From the NCBI GenBank assembly GCA_902617375.1, contig CACMWI010000001.1, positions 128,090 to 192,089 on the forward strand: 64,000 nucleotides of DNA, written 5' to 3'. The notes beneath the pieces were generated by a model. That model saw only the letters and a list, made by a program, of their open reading frames with translations. It made no database searches and was not told where the DNA came from. Positions 45,205-56,762 of the stretch are shown piece after piece (within the stretch, counting starts at the first letter, position 1; every line of letters starts with the position of its first letter). Made by a program: the position numbers and the translations under genes. This stretch comes from an uncultured Alphaproteobacteria bacterium. Its GTDB lineage: Bacteria > Pseudomonadota > Alphaproteobacteria > Methylaequorales > Methylaequoraceae.

Positions 45205-46612
45205 TTTTTATTTTCCTTATAATGTTTGAAGTTGATTTTCCCTTCACACATTTAATTAATTTTATCTTGCCTCCCCAATTTTTTATCACTTTCGACCCTA
45301 CAACTTCATCTATACTATAGTCATTGCCTTTGAAAATGATATTTGGTTTAATTTTTTTAATTAAATTAATAGGAGTTTCTTCATTAAAAATTAATATTTT
45401 ATCGATAAAATCAAAATTTTTTAAAATTTCAGTTCTTTCCATTTGATTCAAAATAGGTCTATCTTTGCCTTTAATTTTTTTTATCGAATTGTCACTATTA
45501 AGCCCTAAAATTAAATAATCACACATTTTTCTCGCTTCTTTAAGATAAAAGATATGTCCTTGATGAATTAAATCAAAACATCCATTCGTAAAACCAATTG
45601 TTTTATTTTTATATTTCTTTAAATCATCATTCAATTCCTCTAATTTACATAACTTGTTCTTTTGATCTGAATTTAGTAAATCCTTTTCATTAACAACCGT
45701 GGTTCCAAACTTTCCAACTGAAATTCCAGCGGCATCATTGGCTATTTCAGTTGCATTGAATAAGGATTTTCCATTAGCAACTCCTGAAGCTATATAAGCT
45801 ATAACCGTGTCTCCAGCACCCGAAACATCAAAAACTTCTTGAGCTTTTGATGGTAAATGTAAAGAGGCATTCTTTTTATCTACAATTGATATTCCATCAG
45901 AACTCCTTGTTGTAACGATTGCATCAAAATTATATTTTTTCAATAATTCTTTAGACAGCCTTACTACCATATTTGGATCATCTTCATTTTTTAAGTTTTT
46001 TTTTATTTTAGATGCCTCCAAAAGCTCTTTAAAATTTGGGGTGATAATATTTGCACCTTTGTATGGAGAAAAATCAATTTTTTTAGGATCTACTATGATT
46101 AACTTATTTTTTTTTCTTGATAGTTCTATAGTGGTCTTAAGTAAATTATCAGTTAAAAGCCCTTTATTGTAATCAGAGAGCACAATAACATCGAAAAATT
46201 CAATTTTGCTTTTTATAATACTTAAAATTTTTGTCTCAAGTTTTGAGCTTATTGGCTGATTAGATTCTTTGTCTACTCTTAAAATTTGTTGATTTCCAGA
46301 GACGAATCTTATTTTTTTTGTAGTATATCTACTCTGATCAGTAAAAAGATTGAATGTAAGTTTTTTTGAATCCTTCAATAATTTTTTTAAAACTATCGAC
46401 TCCTCATCATCTCCACAAACAGAAATAATATGGCACTTACTTCCTGCACCACAAATATTTTTTGCTACGTTTCCGCATCCACCTAAAACTTCATATTTAT
46501 TATTATTTATTTTTAATACAGGGATTGGTGCTTCAGGTGATATTCTTTTTACATCTCCATGGGAATATGAATCTAAGATTATATCTCCAATACACAAAAC
46601 ATTTCCTGACAT
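45194..46612 (-). CDS. hldE: Bifunctional heptose 7-phosphate kinase / heptose 1-phosphate adenylyltransferase
   Basis: Supplies ADP-heptose for the LPS inner core. The 472-residue fusion has an N-terminal ribokinase-fold domain (about 1-315, with GGCGNVAKNI and the ATP-site DVSGAGDTVIA) and a C-terminal nucleotidyltransferase (about 335-472, with FTNGCFDLIHQGHIFYL). Both catalytic sites look intact. It lies four bases after the UDP-xylose synthase gene and may supply the heptosyltransferase-like gene at 1-2 kb. GmhA and GmhB are not in this window. Confidence 0.95.
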   Translation of the reverse strand: MSGNVLCIGDIILDSYSHGDVKRISPEAPIPVLKINNNKYEVLGGCGNVAKNICGAGSKCHIISVCGDDEESIVLKKLLKDSKKLTFNLFTDQSRYTTKKIRFVSGNQQILRVDKESNQPISSKLETKILSIIKSKIEFFDVIVLSDYNKGLLTDNLLKTTIELSRKKNKLIIVDPKKIDFSPYKGANIITPNFKELLEASKIKKNLKNEDDPNMVVRLSKELLKKYNFDAIVTTRSSDGISIVDKKNASLHLPSKAQEVFDVSGAGDTVIAYIASGVANGKSLFNATEIANDAAGISVGKFGTTVVNEKDLLNSDQKNKLCKLEELNDDLKKYKNKTIGFTNGCFDLIHQGHIFYLKEARKMCDYLILGLNSDNSIKKIKGKDRPILNQMERTEILKNFDFIDKILIFNEETPINLIKKIKPNIIFKGNDYSIDEVVGSKVIKNWGGKIKLIKCVKGKSTSNIIRKIKNVT

Positions 46613-46616
46613 AACC

Positions 46617-47564
46617 TTAAATTAACTCCTTTTTAAGTAACGAATCAAAATATTGTATTGTTTTCTTAAGTCCTGTTTTTCTATCAAATTTTGGTGACCA
46701 TCCCAATTTTTTATTTGCTAAAGAAATGTCAGGACATCTCATTTGAGGATCATCAATTGGCAAATCTTCGTACATTATTTTTGAATTACTACCAGTTAAA
46801 TCAATTATTTCGCTGGCTAGATCCAATATCGAGATTTCACTGGGATTTCCAAGATTGATTGGTCCAGAGAAATTTTCCAACTCCATCATCATCAATATAC
46901 CTGAAATCAAATCATCAATATAACAGAACGATCTCGTTTGTTTTCCTTTTCCATAAACAGTAATGTCTTTATTTGCAAGTGCTTGTAAAATGAAATTTGA
47001 TACAACTCTTCCGTCATTAGGTTGCATTCTTGGCCCGAATGTATTGAAAATTCTTATAACTTTAACATCAATTTGATGTTGTCTATGATAATCCCAAAAG
47101 ATTGTTTCAGCGCACCTTTTTCCCTCATCATAACATGCCCTAGGACCTTCTATACTAACCGCACCTTTGTATGATTCACTTTGAGGATGAACTTCTGGAT
47201 CGCCATATATCTCTGATGTAGATGCTTGCAGTATTCTTGCTTTAGTCCTCTTGGCAAGACCTAGCATATTGATAGCACCATGAACGCACGTTTTAACTGT
47301 TTGCACTGGATCATTTTGGTAGTGAATAGGAGAAGCAGGACAAGCTAAGTTAAAAATCTCATCTACTTCCACATAGAGGGGGAATGTCACATCATGACGT
47401 AATAGCTCAAAATTGTTATGATTGTAAATATTTTTTAAGTTCTCTTTGTTTCCAGTATAAAAATTGTCACAACAAATAACATAGTGTCCTTTTTTTATTA
47501 AACTTTCACACAAAAATGAGCCTATAAAGCCTGCTCCACCTGTAACTAAAACTCTTTTTTTCAT
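46617..47564 (-). CDS. uxs: UDP-glucuronate decarboxylase (UDP-xylose synthase)
   Basis: Makes UDP-xylose from UDP-glucuronate. The 315-residue extended SDR has [16 protein letters not shown] at the N-terminus, the active-site STSEIYGDP, the catalytic tyrosine-lysine in [10 protein letters not shown], and [19 protein letters not shown], which is distinctive for Uxs. It overlaps the DUF2141 gene by four bases. The xylose probably enters LPS or another surface glycan. Confidence 0.94.
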   Translation of the reverse strand: MKKRVLVTGGAGFIGSFLCESLIKKGHYVICCDNFYTGNKENLKNIYNHNNFELLRHDVTFPLYVEVDEIFNLACPASPIHYQNDPVQTVKTCVHGAINMLGLAKRTKARILQASTSEIYGDPEVHPQSESYKGAVSIEGPRACYDEGKRCAETIFWDYHRQHQIDVKVIRIFNTFGPRMQPNDGRVVSNFILQALANKDITVYGKGKQTRSFCYIDDLISGILMMMELENFSGPINLGNPSEISILDLASEIIDLTGSNSKIMYEDLPIDDPQMRCPDISLANKKLGWSPKFDRKTGLKKTIQYFDSLLKKELI

Positions 47565-47986
47565 CTTAGTTCTATCATTATTTCAACAATTGAATTTTGT
47601 CCAACAAAGATTGATGCATCTTCAAATTTGGGAGGGGCTAGAAATACTCTTGCATTATTGCTAAACCCGAACTTTTCCTTTGGAATTGAAAAAAAAGTAT
47701 CAAATTTATCATTTGAATTCTTATCATGAAAAATTGCAATTGCATAATTTGACTCTTCAAGATCATCAATTAATAAACCATCCTCAATAACCTTTGACAC
47801 TTCCTCAAATCCCCCAAGGATTTTTCCACTTTCGTCAGGAAATAGTTTTGGATTATTATACACACCATAATGAATTGTTCCTTTTTTTTCGTCGATATTT
47901 GAAACTAAAATTCTGATCTCTCCAGCAGACAATTCAAACCAAAAAAATGTAGAAAAACAAACAACAGCTAAAAAATTTTTTTTCAT
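47561..47986 (-). CDS. DUF2141 exported protein
   Basis: A 141-residue secreted protein with a signal peptide (about 1-22) and an Ig-like beta domain of the DUF2141 family. [15 protein letters not shown] and [18 protein letters not shown] match the conserved blocks, the second resembling a calcium-type D-x-N-x-N-x-x-D loop. Function unknown. It overlaps the start of the UDP-xylose synthase gene (ATGA) and leads that run. Confidence 0.88.
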   Translation of the reverse strand: MKKNFLAVVCFSTFFWFELSAGEIRILVSNIDEKKGTIHYGVYNNPKLFPDESGKILGGFEEVSKVIEDGLLIDDLEESNYAIAIFHDKNSNDKFDTFFSIPKEKFGFSNNARVFLAPPKFEDASIFVGQNSIVEIMIELR

Positions 47987-48044
47987 AATTACATTTTTTT
48001 ATATATTAATATTACCAAAATTTGTATTATAAATTTCATCTATA

Positions 48045-48737
48045 ATGAGATATTACATTTTAAAATTTATATTATTTCTTATTTTAACATTTTCATACTC
48101 AAATTTTTCATTTTCAGAAAACGAAAAGAAAGTCACGGCGGTCGACTTAATTCATTCTTCGGAAAATAGCCTTAAAAATTTAATATCAAATAGTGAACTT
48201 GCTAACCTTACTGAATATTTAAAAAATTCTCGAGCCATTTTAATATTTCCTGAATTATATGAGGGAGGTCTGTTATTTGGAGCGAAGGGTGGAAATGGAA
48301 TATTAATAATCAGAAGAACTGGTGAGGAATTTACAGGTCCTTTCTTTTATTCAATTGGTGGATTAAGTTTTGGTCTTCAAATTGGAATGAAATCAGCGCA
48401 AGTTGCAATGACAGTAATGACTAACAGAGGTTTGAACTCTATTTTAAAAGAAAGAGTTAAACTAGGAGTTGATGTTGATACAGCTGTAATGAATTCTGGA
48501 ATAGGATATTCTGCTGAAAGTACATTAAGACTGGCAGATATTTACTCCTTTTCAGATAATTCCGGATTATTTGTTGGGGGTTCATTAGAAGGGACATATC
48601 TTCAACCAAGGAACGATTTAAACCAAATTATACATGGCAAAGAGTTTACTTCTGAAGAAATATTAGAAAATAAATCAATTTCGAAAGGCATATCTAATTT
48701 ATCTAAAATTCTTAATAACATAGATGATTATAAATAA
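48045..48737 (+). CDS. SYLF (Ysc84) domain lipid-binding protein, exported
   Basis: A 230-residue protein with a signal peptide (about 1-25) and a SYLF domain. AILIFPELYEGGLLFGAKGGNGILIIRR fills the core (residues 65-92), then FYSIGGLSFGLQIGMKSAQVAM. Family members bind phosphoinositides in eukaryotes; bacterial forms are thought to bind lipids in the envelope. It diverges from DUF2141 and overlaps cbiX by 14 bases. Confidence 0.9.
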   Translation: MRYYILKFILFLILTFSYSNFSFSENEKKVTAVDLIHSSENSLKNLISNSELANLTEYLKNSRAILIFPELYEGGLLFGAKGGNGILIIRRTGEEFTGPFFYSIGGLSFGLQIGMKSAQVAMTVMTNRGLNSILKERVKLGVDVDTAVMNSGIGYSAESTLRLADIYSFSDNSGLFVGGSLEGTYLQPRNDLNQIIHGKEFTSEEILENKSISKGISNLSKILNNIDDYK

Positions 48738-49437
48738 ATTAAATAAAGAAAATGCTATAATTTTGTGTGGACATGGATCAAGAGATTCTGACTACAAAAA
48801 TGAAATGCTTGACTTAAAAATAAAATTAGAAAAAAATATTCAGCACGACGTTTTCAATTGTTTTATAGAAATAAATGAACCATCAATTGAAGACTGTTTA
48901 GATGAAATAATTCATAAATACAAAAAAATTTTTTTCTTCCCACTTCTTCTTTTTGACGGAAAACACATGATTAGAGATGTAAAAAAAAAAGTTAATAATT
49001 TTTCTCAAAAATTTGAAAAACAAATTCACATAGTGTCCAAGTTATCACTTTTAAAAGAGGTACTTCCAAATATAAAAGATGTAATAACTAACTCTCAAAA
49101 AAAAGAATATGATACCCTGATAACATCCTGCTCATTTAGCAAAAATAAAACTGTGTTTAATCAATTACGAAATTACACTAATAAGTTATCATCCAGCCTG
49201 AATATTCAAAATAAAATATTTCATTTTGTTGGTGATGAGGAAGTGGTTCTTTCTCAATTAAAAAAACTTCGTATAAAAAATATTATTCTTCATCCTATCT
49301 TTTTTTTTAATGGTTATTTATTCAAGAAAAATATTAGATACTTTGAAAAATATTTTAAGACTATGAAAATTTTTCCAATTGCACACTATGATCCAATTAT
49401 TCAAATTATTTCTGATAAACTAATTAGAAACACCTAG
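48724..49437 (+). CDS. CbiX-like sirohydrochlorin chelatase
   Basis: A 237-residue chelatase-fold protein expected to insert Fe or Co into sirohydrochlorin. The first catalytic His is in LCGHGSRDSDY and the second in FDGKHMIRD. The two half-domains (about 1-115 and 120-237) give the length of a long, non-S-type CbiX. It is followed, across the opposite-strand ankyrin gene, by a tetrapyrrole-methylase-like gene, which supports a sirohaem link. The family call is firm; the metal is not determined. Confidence 0.8.
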   Translation: MIINKLNKENAIILCGHGSRDSDYKNEMLDLKIKLEKNIQHDVFNCFIEINEPSIEDCLDEIIHKYKKIFFFPLLLFDGKHMIRDVKKKVNNFSQKFEKQIHIVSKLSLLKEVLPNIKDVITNSQKKEYDTLITSCSFSKNKTVFNQLRNYTNKLSSSLNIQNKIFHFVGDEEVVLSQLKKLRIKNIILHPIFFFNGYLFKKNIRYFEKYFKTMKIFPIAHYDPIIQIISDKLIRNT

Positions 49438-50004
49438 AGTTTTAACCATCTTTTTAATCAATAAATTCCTTGAGGAGTCTGCGTAATCGAATATAGTTTT
49501 ACCAGAAAAATCTGTCAAATCTTTGTCAAAATTTTCCCTCACTAATAAGTTTACAGCATTCACATTTCCCTTCTCAATGCTATGCATTAAAGCTGTCATT
49601 CCTAATTTATCCTGAAAATTCAAATCAATGCCAGATTTTACTAAATCTTCAATAAGTGAATATTTTTGAATATTGACATAATAGATTAATAAAGAAGTCT
49701 TATTAAGAATAGTAACCTTTGTGTTCGCGCCGCTTGAAACTAAAAGATTAAACATTTTTCTGTCATCATTTAATAGCGCATATGAAAGAGCAACTAAATT
49801 TTTAGAGTCTTTGTAGTTAACCGCTGCATCTTTATCAAGCATTTCTTCAACTTTTTTGTAATTTGATTTTTTAACAGCTGTCATAAAAACTCTATCAATC
49901 AAAATATCGCTGTCGTCTACTGAGATAACTGATTTATTTAAAAAAATAATTGTTATGAAAAAAAAAAAAAAAAATGGTTTTTTTTCTATAATTTTTTTAT
50001 TCAT
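49420..50004 (-). CDS. Exported ankyrin-repeat protein
   Basis: From the ATG at 50004 it has 194 residues: a signal peptide containing six Phe in a row, coded by a 17-base T run, then about four ankyrin repeats. The clearest read DRKMFNLLVSSGANTKV and DKLGMTALMHSIEKGNVNAV. A start eight codons further upstream is possible but would overlap the divergent gene. It probably scaffolds periplasmic partners. Its end overlaps cbiX by 18 bases. Confidence 0.85.
   Translation of the reverse strand: MNKKIIEKKPFFFFFFITIIFLNKSVISVDDSDILIDRVFMTAVKKSNYKKVEEMLDKDAAVNYKDSKNLVALSYALLNDDRKMFNLLVSSGANTKVTILNKTSLLIYYVNIQKYSLIEDLVKSGIDLNFQDKLGMTALMHSIEKGNVNAVNLLVRENFDKDLTDFSGKTIFDYADSSRNLLIKKMVKTLGVSN
49958..49974. 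repeat. A17 homopolymer (T17 in the ankyrin coding strand)
   Basis: Seventeen A in a row on the plus strand. On the minus strand it codes the run of Phe in the signal peptide of the ankyrin protein, and it is in frame as sequenced. This is the longest single-base run I noticed in the window. Runs of this length are prone to slippage in replication and transcription. Confidence 0.9.
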
Positions 50005-50008
50005 AAGG

Positions 50009-50689
50009 ATGATGGTATTACAAAACAAAAAAAAATTCTATCTAATTGGAACAAATGCTAATGATATTGGGGATTGTACATTACAGGCAATTGAAAAAGT
50101 TAAGCATGCTACACTAGTTGTGCTATCCAAAAAATTTGATTCTAAGTTCCTCGAACTATTGGAGAATAAAAAAATATACTTTCAGGAAAATCTTTCCACG
50201 AAAAATGATATTGGTTTGTGGGAAAAAATTTTTGAACTGTTCAAATCTTCTGATATTATATGCCATCTCATTGACGGTGATCCAGCTTTAGATGGAGAAG
50301 GATTACAAGAGATTAATTTCTTCAAAATAAAAGATATTAATTGTGAAATCATTTCAGGCGTCATTAAAGTTATAAATTGTTTAAATTTAAATTCGAAATT
50401 ATTAACAAATAGAGAAAAAAACTCTACATCTACATTTTTAAAAAAATTAGATAAAATAAAACTTACAAGAATAATTGATAATTTTTATTTTGAAAAACTT
50501 ATTATTTTTTTGGAAAATAAGGATGACTTAAAACAAATGAAATCTTTTTTTCATAATTTATCTCCAAACAAAATTAAAAAATTAAGTATTCAATGTGAAA
50601 AAAATAAAAATTTAAAAAATGATATTAAAATTATTGAGGATCTAAGCACTCCATCTTATATTATCATCGAAAATCATGAAAAAACATAA
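50009..50689 (+). CDS. Degenerate tetrapyrrole (precorrin/uroporphyrin) methylase-like protein
   Basis: From an ATG at 50009 it has 226 residues. The N-terminus FYLIGTNANDIGDCTLQAIE parallels the SAM-binding VGxGPGD-x5-T-x-A of CobA-type methylases, and LIDGDPALDGEG parallels the GDP-x-x-x-GR loop; CEIISGVIKVIN mirrors the VPGIS step. The key glycines are partly replaced (GTNAND for GxGPGD), and the C-terminal half is hard to match. With CbiX next door a sirohaem role is plausible but unproven. Its start is four bases from the divergent ankyrin ATG. Confidence 0.6.
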   Translation: MMVLQNKKKFYLIGTNANDIGDCTLQAIEKVKHATLVVLSKKFDSKFLELLENKKIYFQENLSTKNDIGLWEKIFELFKSSDIICHLIDGDPALDGEGLQEINFFKIKDINCEIISGVIKVINCLNLNSKLLTNREKNSTSTFLKKLDKIKLTRIIDNFYFEKLIIFLENKDDLKQMKSFFHNLSPNKIKKLSIQCEKNKNLKNDIKIIEDLSTPSYIIIENHEKT

Positions 50690-51260
50690 GATTAATTTTA
50701 AAAAAAATTCAATTATGATGCTATCTCTTGTTATTGTGATAGCTCTGGGTATTTTTTTTATCGATATTTTAAAGGATAAAACAGAAAATGGGGTTCAATT
50801 AGGCGGCAGATTTTTATTGATTGATCAAAATGAAATGAATTTCGACTCCAAAACTTCAAATAAGAATAAGTTGATTTATTTCGGTTATACATATTGTCCT
50901 GATGTCTGCCCATTTGATATATTAAAGTTATCAAGATTTATAGATAAAAACCCTCATTTAAAAAAAAAACTAGATTTTATTTTTATTACAGTTGATCCTG
51001 ATAGAGATCAACCTCAACAATTAAAAAGCTTTTTAGGAAACTTTAATTCCTCTATTATCGGTCTGACAGGTTCAAAAAGGCAAATCCAAGAGGTAACTAA
51101 AAAATTTAGAATTTTTGTAAAAATACATAAAAATTCCTCTGATGATGAAAACTATTTAGTTGATCATAGCTCCTTATTTTTTCTAGTTGATAAAAACGAT
51201 GAATATCTGACTCACTTTAGACCAAGTGATTTTGATTCAAAGATTAAATCTTTACTTTAA
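50676..51260 (+). CDS. SCO1/SenC/PrrC family copper-binding protein
   Basis: A 194-residue protein with one N-terminal membrane anchor and a thioredoxin-fold domain outside. The copper ligands are the Cys pair in YTYCPDVCPFD and the distal His in LVDHSSLFFLVD, both present. SCO proteins help metallate the CuA centre of cytochrome oxidase. It overlaps the methylase-like gene by 14 bases and mrcA tail to tail by four. The PCu(A)C chaperone at 33.4-33.9 kb is a likely partner. Confidence 0.93.
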   Translation: MKKHKINFKKNSIMMLSLVIVIALGIFFIDILKDKTENGVQLGGRFLLIDQNEMNFDSKTSNKNKLIYFGYTYCPDVCPFDILKLSRFIDKNPHLKKKLDFIFITVDPDRDQPQQLKSFLGNFNSSIIGLTGSKRQIQEVTKKFRIFVKIHKNSSDDENYLVDHSSLFFLVDKNDEYLTHFRPSDFDSKIKSLL

Positions 51261-53128
51261 AAGAAGTTGTCCAGTATTGATTCGAATACGTTTTTTTTTG
51301 GTTGAATCTTTGATTTCTCAATTATCTTTCTAATCTTTGACTTTGTTCTATCTAATGAATCATCTGGGATACCAAAATTTAGTGCTTGAGGTTTAATATC
51401 TACATGGGCTTTTTTCATAAACTCTCCCCAAAGGATGGCGGGAGCTGTTCCACCTGTAATCTTTTCCATAGGTGAGTCGTCATCATTTCCAAACCAAACC
51501 CCAACAACAATATTTGAAGTAAAACCCACAAACCACGCGTCTCTAAGTGATTGACTTGTACCAGTTTTTCCAGCCGCTGGTCTGTTTATTTTTGCTTTTT
51601 TACCAGTACCATTAATAATTGTCTGTTCCATCATTTCTGTCATTGTTTTCACTGTGTAAGAGTTTAAGATTTTGCCAGGCCCTTGAATCTTTCTGGTGAA
51701 AAGATTTTTTCCTTCTGTATTCTCAATTGACCTAATTCCATGAACAAAAACCCCATTTCCATTATTTGCTAAAACATCATACGCAGCTGTTAGTTCTAAA
51801 AGATTGACCTCAGAAGTTCCCAACGCCAAAGATGGTGAATTTAAGATCGGGCTTGTTATACCCATGAGTTTGGCCATCTTGATTACTTTTTCTCTTCCAA
51901 TATCTTCAGAAATTTTTACAGCAACAGTGTTAATAGAATTTGAAAAAGCGTCTTTGACACTTACCTCACCTATATACTTATCTTTATAATTTTTAGGTGA
52001 CCATCCATTAATATCTATTTTTGAATCGACAACAAGATCATCAGGCGCAAAGCCATTTTCCAAACCAGCTAGATAGACAAAAAGTTTGAATGCTGAACCT
52101 GGTTGTCTTTTTGCTTGAGTTACTCTATTAAATTGCGAATCACCATAATCTCGACCTCCAATCATCGATATTACACCACCATCTAGGTTAAGGCTTACCA
52201 ATGCTGATTGATCAGCAGATGGAAAATTTTCTGTTACTTTATTTAGTGAATCCTCAGCAATTTTTTGCAACTTCACATCCAAAGTCGTTCTGACTATTAA
52301 ATCCTCATTTATTTCTCCAACATAAGCCTTAACTCTTGGAAGAAGCCAATCTATAAAATATCTAGTACTTTTGGGAGGTGTAGTAAATTTGGTGTATCTT
52401 TTATTATTATACTTTGCTTCTTTGACTTTGGCTTTGCTTATCATTTCACTTTTTGCCATATTTTCCAGTACTAAAGAAGCTCTTTCCTGGGACAGTTTTT
52501 TATTAGCAATTGGGTTATACCTTGATGGAGCTTTTAGCAAACTAGCAATGACCGCAGACTCATATAAATTTAGATCTTCTACTTTTTTATTAAAATATTT
52601 TTCTGATGCAGCCTGAACACCGTAAGTACCAGATCCTAAATAAACTCGATTCAAATAAATACTTAAAATTTGTTTCTTCGAAAATCTTAATTCCAGCCAC
52701 AAACTTAATATTAATTCATGTAGTTTTCGTGTAAAAGATCTTTCAGGAGTCAAAAAAAGATTTTTAGCCAACTGTTGTGTAATTGTACTCCCACCTTGAA
52801 CTATCCTTCTTTCTTTTAAATTTACATAAATTGCTCTTAAAACTCCTTTTATGTCCACACCATAATGATTAAAAAATCTTTTATCTTCTGTAACAATAAC
52901 TGCGTTTATAAGATTTTCAGGTAAACTGCTATATTTTATTGACTTTCCGTATATATCACCATACGAAGCAATAATCCTTCCATCTTTATCTAAAAATGTA
53001 ATGCTAGGTTGTCTAGAAATTTTGATGGATTCTGTTTCAGGTAAATTTAATAAAGACCATGTGACTGCCATGCTTGAAAATAATACAAGCCAGATAAAAA
53101 TAACTAGCAACCACCTCAAAGCTTTCAA
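51257..53128 (-). CDS. mrcA: Penicillin-binding protein 1A (class A, bifunctional)
   Basis: Polymerises and cross-links peptidoglycan. The 623-residue protein has an N-terminal membrane anchor (about 5-27), a GT51 transglycosylase domain with the catalytic EDKRFFNHYGVD, GGSTITQQLAKNLFL and RKLHELILSLWLE, then a transpeptidase domain with the Ser-x-x-Lys in QPGSAFKLF, SNSIN and KTGTSQ. It lacks the large OB insert of E. coli PBP1A, hence the shorter length. It lies 33 bases after gyrB. Confidence 0.94.
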   Translation of the reverse strand: MKALRWLLVIFIWLVLFSSMAVTWSLLNLPETESIKISRQPSITFLDKDGRIIASYGDIYGKSIKYSSLPENLINAVIVTEDKRFFNHYGVDIKGVLRAIYVNLKERRIVQGGSTITQQLAKNLFLTPERSFTRKLHELILSLWLELRFSKKQILSIYLNRVYLGSGTYGVQAASEKYFNKKVEDLNLYESAVIASLLKAPSRYNPIANKKLSQERASLVLENMAKSEMISKAKVKEAKYNNKRYTKFTTPPKSTRYFIDWLLPRVKAYVGEINEDLIVRTTLDVKLQKIAEDSLNKVTENFPSADQSALVSLNLDGGVISMIGGRDYGDSQFNRVTQAKRQPGSAFKLFVYLAGLENGFAPDDLVVDSKIDINGWSPKNYKDKYIGEVSVKDAFSNSINTVAVKISEDIGREKVIKMAKLMGITSPILNSPSLALGTSEVNLLELTAAYDVLANNGNGVFVHGIRSIENTEGKNLFTRKIQGPGKILNSYTVKTMTEMMEQTIINGTGKKAKINRPAAGKTGTSQSLRDAWFVGFTSNIVVGVWFGNDDDSPMEKITGGTAPAILWGEFMKKAHVDIKPQALNFGIPDDSLDRTKSKIRKIIEKSKIQPKKNVFESILDNFF

Positions 53129-53161
53129 ATTATTTAACCCAATTTACAATGTTAATTATAT

Positions 53162-55582
<2,421 letters not shown>

Positions 55583-55610
55583 TTAAACCTAAAATTATTC
55601 ATTATTATAA

Positions 55611-56753
55611 CTAATTATTAAGAACTTTAAACCTATTATCATCAATATTTATGTTATGAATCTTCGATTGAAATTTCTCTATTTGATGAATGGAATCTGA
55701 TCTCACGTCCGTCATCCAAGTTTGGAGTTTTAATTCATAGAGTCTGTCTATTATATTTCTTATAAATCTAATGTCTAAATAAGAGAATATATCATCAAGC
55801 AAAAAAAGGACGTTTGAGTTTTTGATTTTCTCTAAAGCATTGAGGAACGAAAATAGTATTGATATTATTATAATTTTTTGTTCTCCTGTAGAAAAGTTTT
55901 TCCCTTCCTTATTACTTTTTTTTTCGTAGACCAGTAGATCGGTTTTGTTAACGCTAAAATTTGTTCGCCCTGAAATTGAATCTTTTAATCTGTTTTTTTT
56001 TAATTCATTAACAATCAAATCCTCAACAAAAAGTGCAGGCTTTTCTAAAAGTATTCTATCAGCTGTTCCATTTAACTTAAGATTTAACATAGGAATTTGA
56101 TCATCAATTTTCATAAAGCACTTATTAAGAGTGTCCAAAAAAATTCTTCTGGAATCGCAAATCACAACACCTACTTCGGACATTTTTTGTTCAATTACAT
56201 CCAGCCACTTATCATTTTTTGAAATTTCTAAATTTTTAAGAATTCTTAATCTTTCATTTTTAAGTTTTTTATAATCTAATAGTTTTTTTTTATAAGAAAC
56301 ATCTGTAGCTGACACCATTAAATCCAAAAAAACCCTTCTATCCTCCGGTTTGCCTTGAAGCAAATGAGACATTTGTGGTAAAACCCAAAAAATGTTGAAA
56401 AAGCTTCTTGAGCTCATTTTCTTTTTGTCTATAGATATAACTTTTTTAACAAGATTTGAATCACCTTTTAATCCAAATCCTACATTAAAATTTTTATTAT
56501 CTGTGTAAACTTTTAAATTTACACCAAAAAGCTCCATTGGACCAATCAAATCATATCTTATTAATTCTGATAACTTAGCGTTTCTGAAACCAGTATTTGA
56601 ATCAAACAGAGAGATTGACTCTAGTACATTGGTTTTTCCAGCCCCATTCTTTCCACTAATTAAAATGATATTTTTTGTCGGGTTTATTTGTAAAAATTTG
56701 TGATTTCTATAATTACTCAGTTTAAGCTGTGTAATCCGTAAGTTATTCTCCAT
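55611..56753 (-). CDS. recF: DNA replication and repair protein RecF
   Basis: An SMC-like ATPase that loads RecA at gaps. The 380-residue protein has LKLSNYRNHKFLQI, Walker A ISGKNGAGKTNVLESI, the signature FSTGEQKIIIISILFSF and Walker B VLFLLDDIFSYLD. All catalytic parts are intact. It lies nine bases after dnaN, the standard order. Confidence 0.96.
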   Translation of the reverse strand: MENNLRITQLKLSNYRNHKFLQINPTKNIILISGKNGAGKTNVLESISLFDSNTGFRNAKLSELIRYDLIGPMELFGVNLKVYTDNKNFNVGFGLKGDSNLVKKVISIDKKKMSSRSFFNIFWVLPQMSHLLQGKPEDRRVFLDLMVSATDVSYKKKLLDYKKLKNERLRILKNLEISKNDKWLDVIEQKMSEVGVVICDSRRIFLDTLNKCFMKIDDQIPMLNLKLNGTADRILLEKPALFVEDLIVNELKKNRLKDSISGRTNFSVNKTDLLVYEKKSNKEGKNFSTGEQKIIIISILFSFLNALEKIKNSNVLFLLDDIFSYLDIRFIRNIIDRLYELKLQTWMTDVRSDSIHQIEKFQSKIHNINIDDNRFKVLNN

Positions 56754-56762
56754 GAAAAGTTT

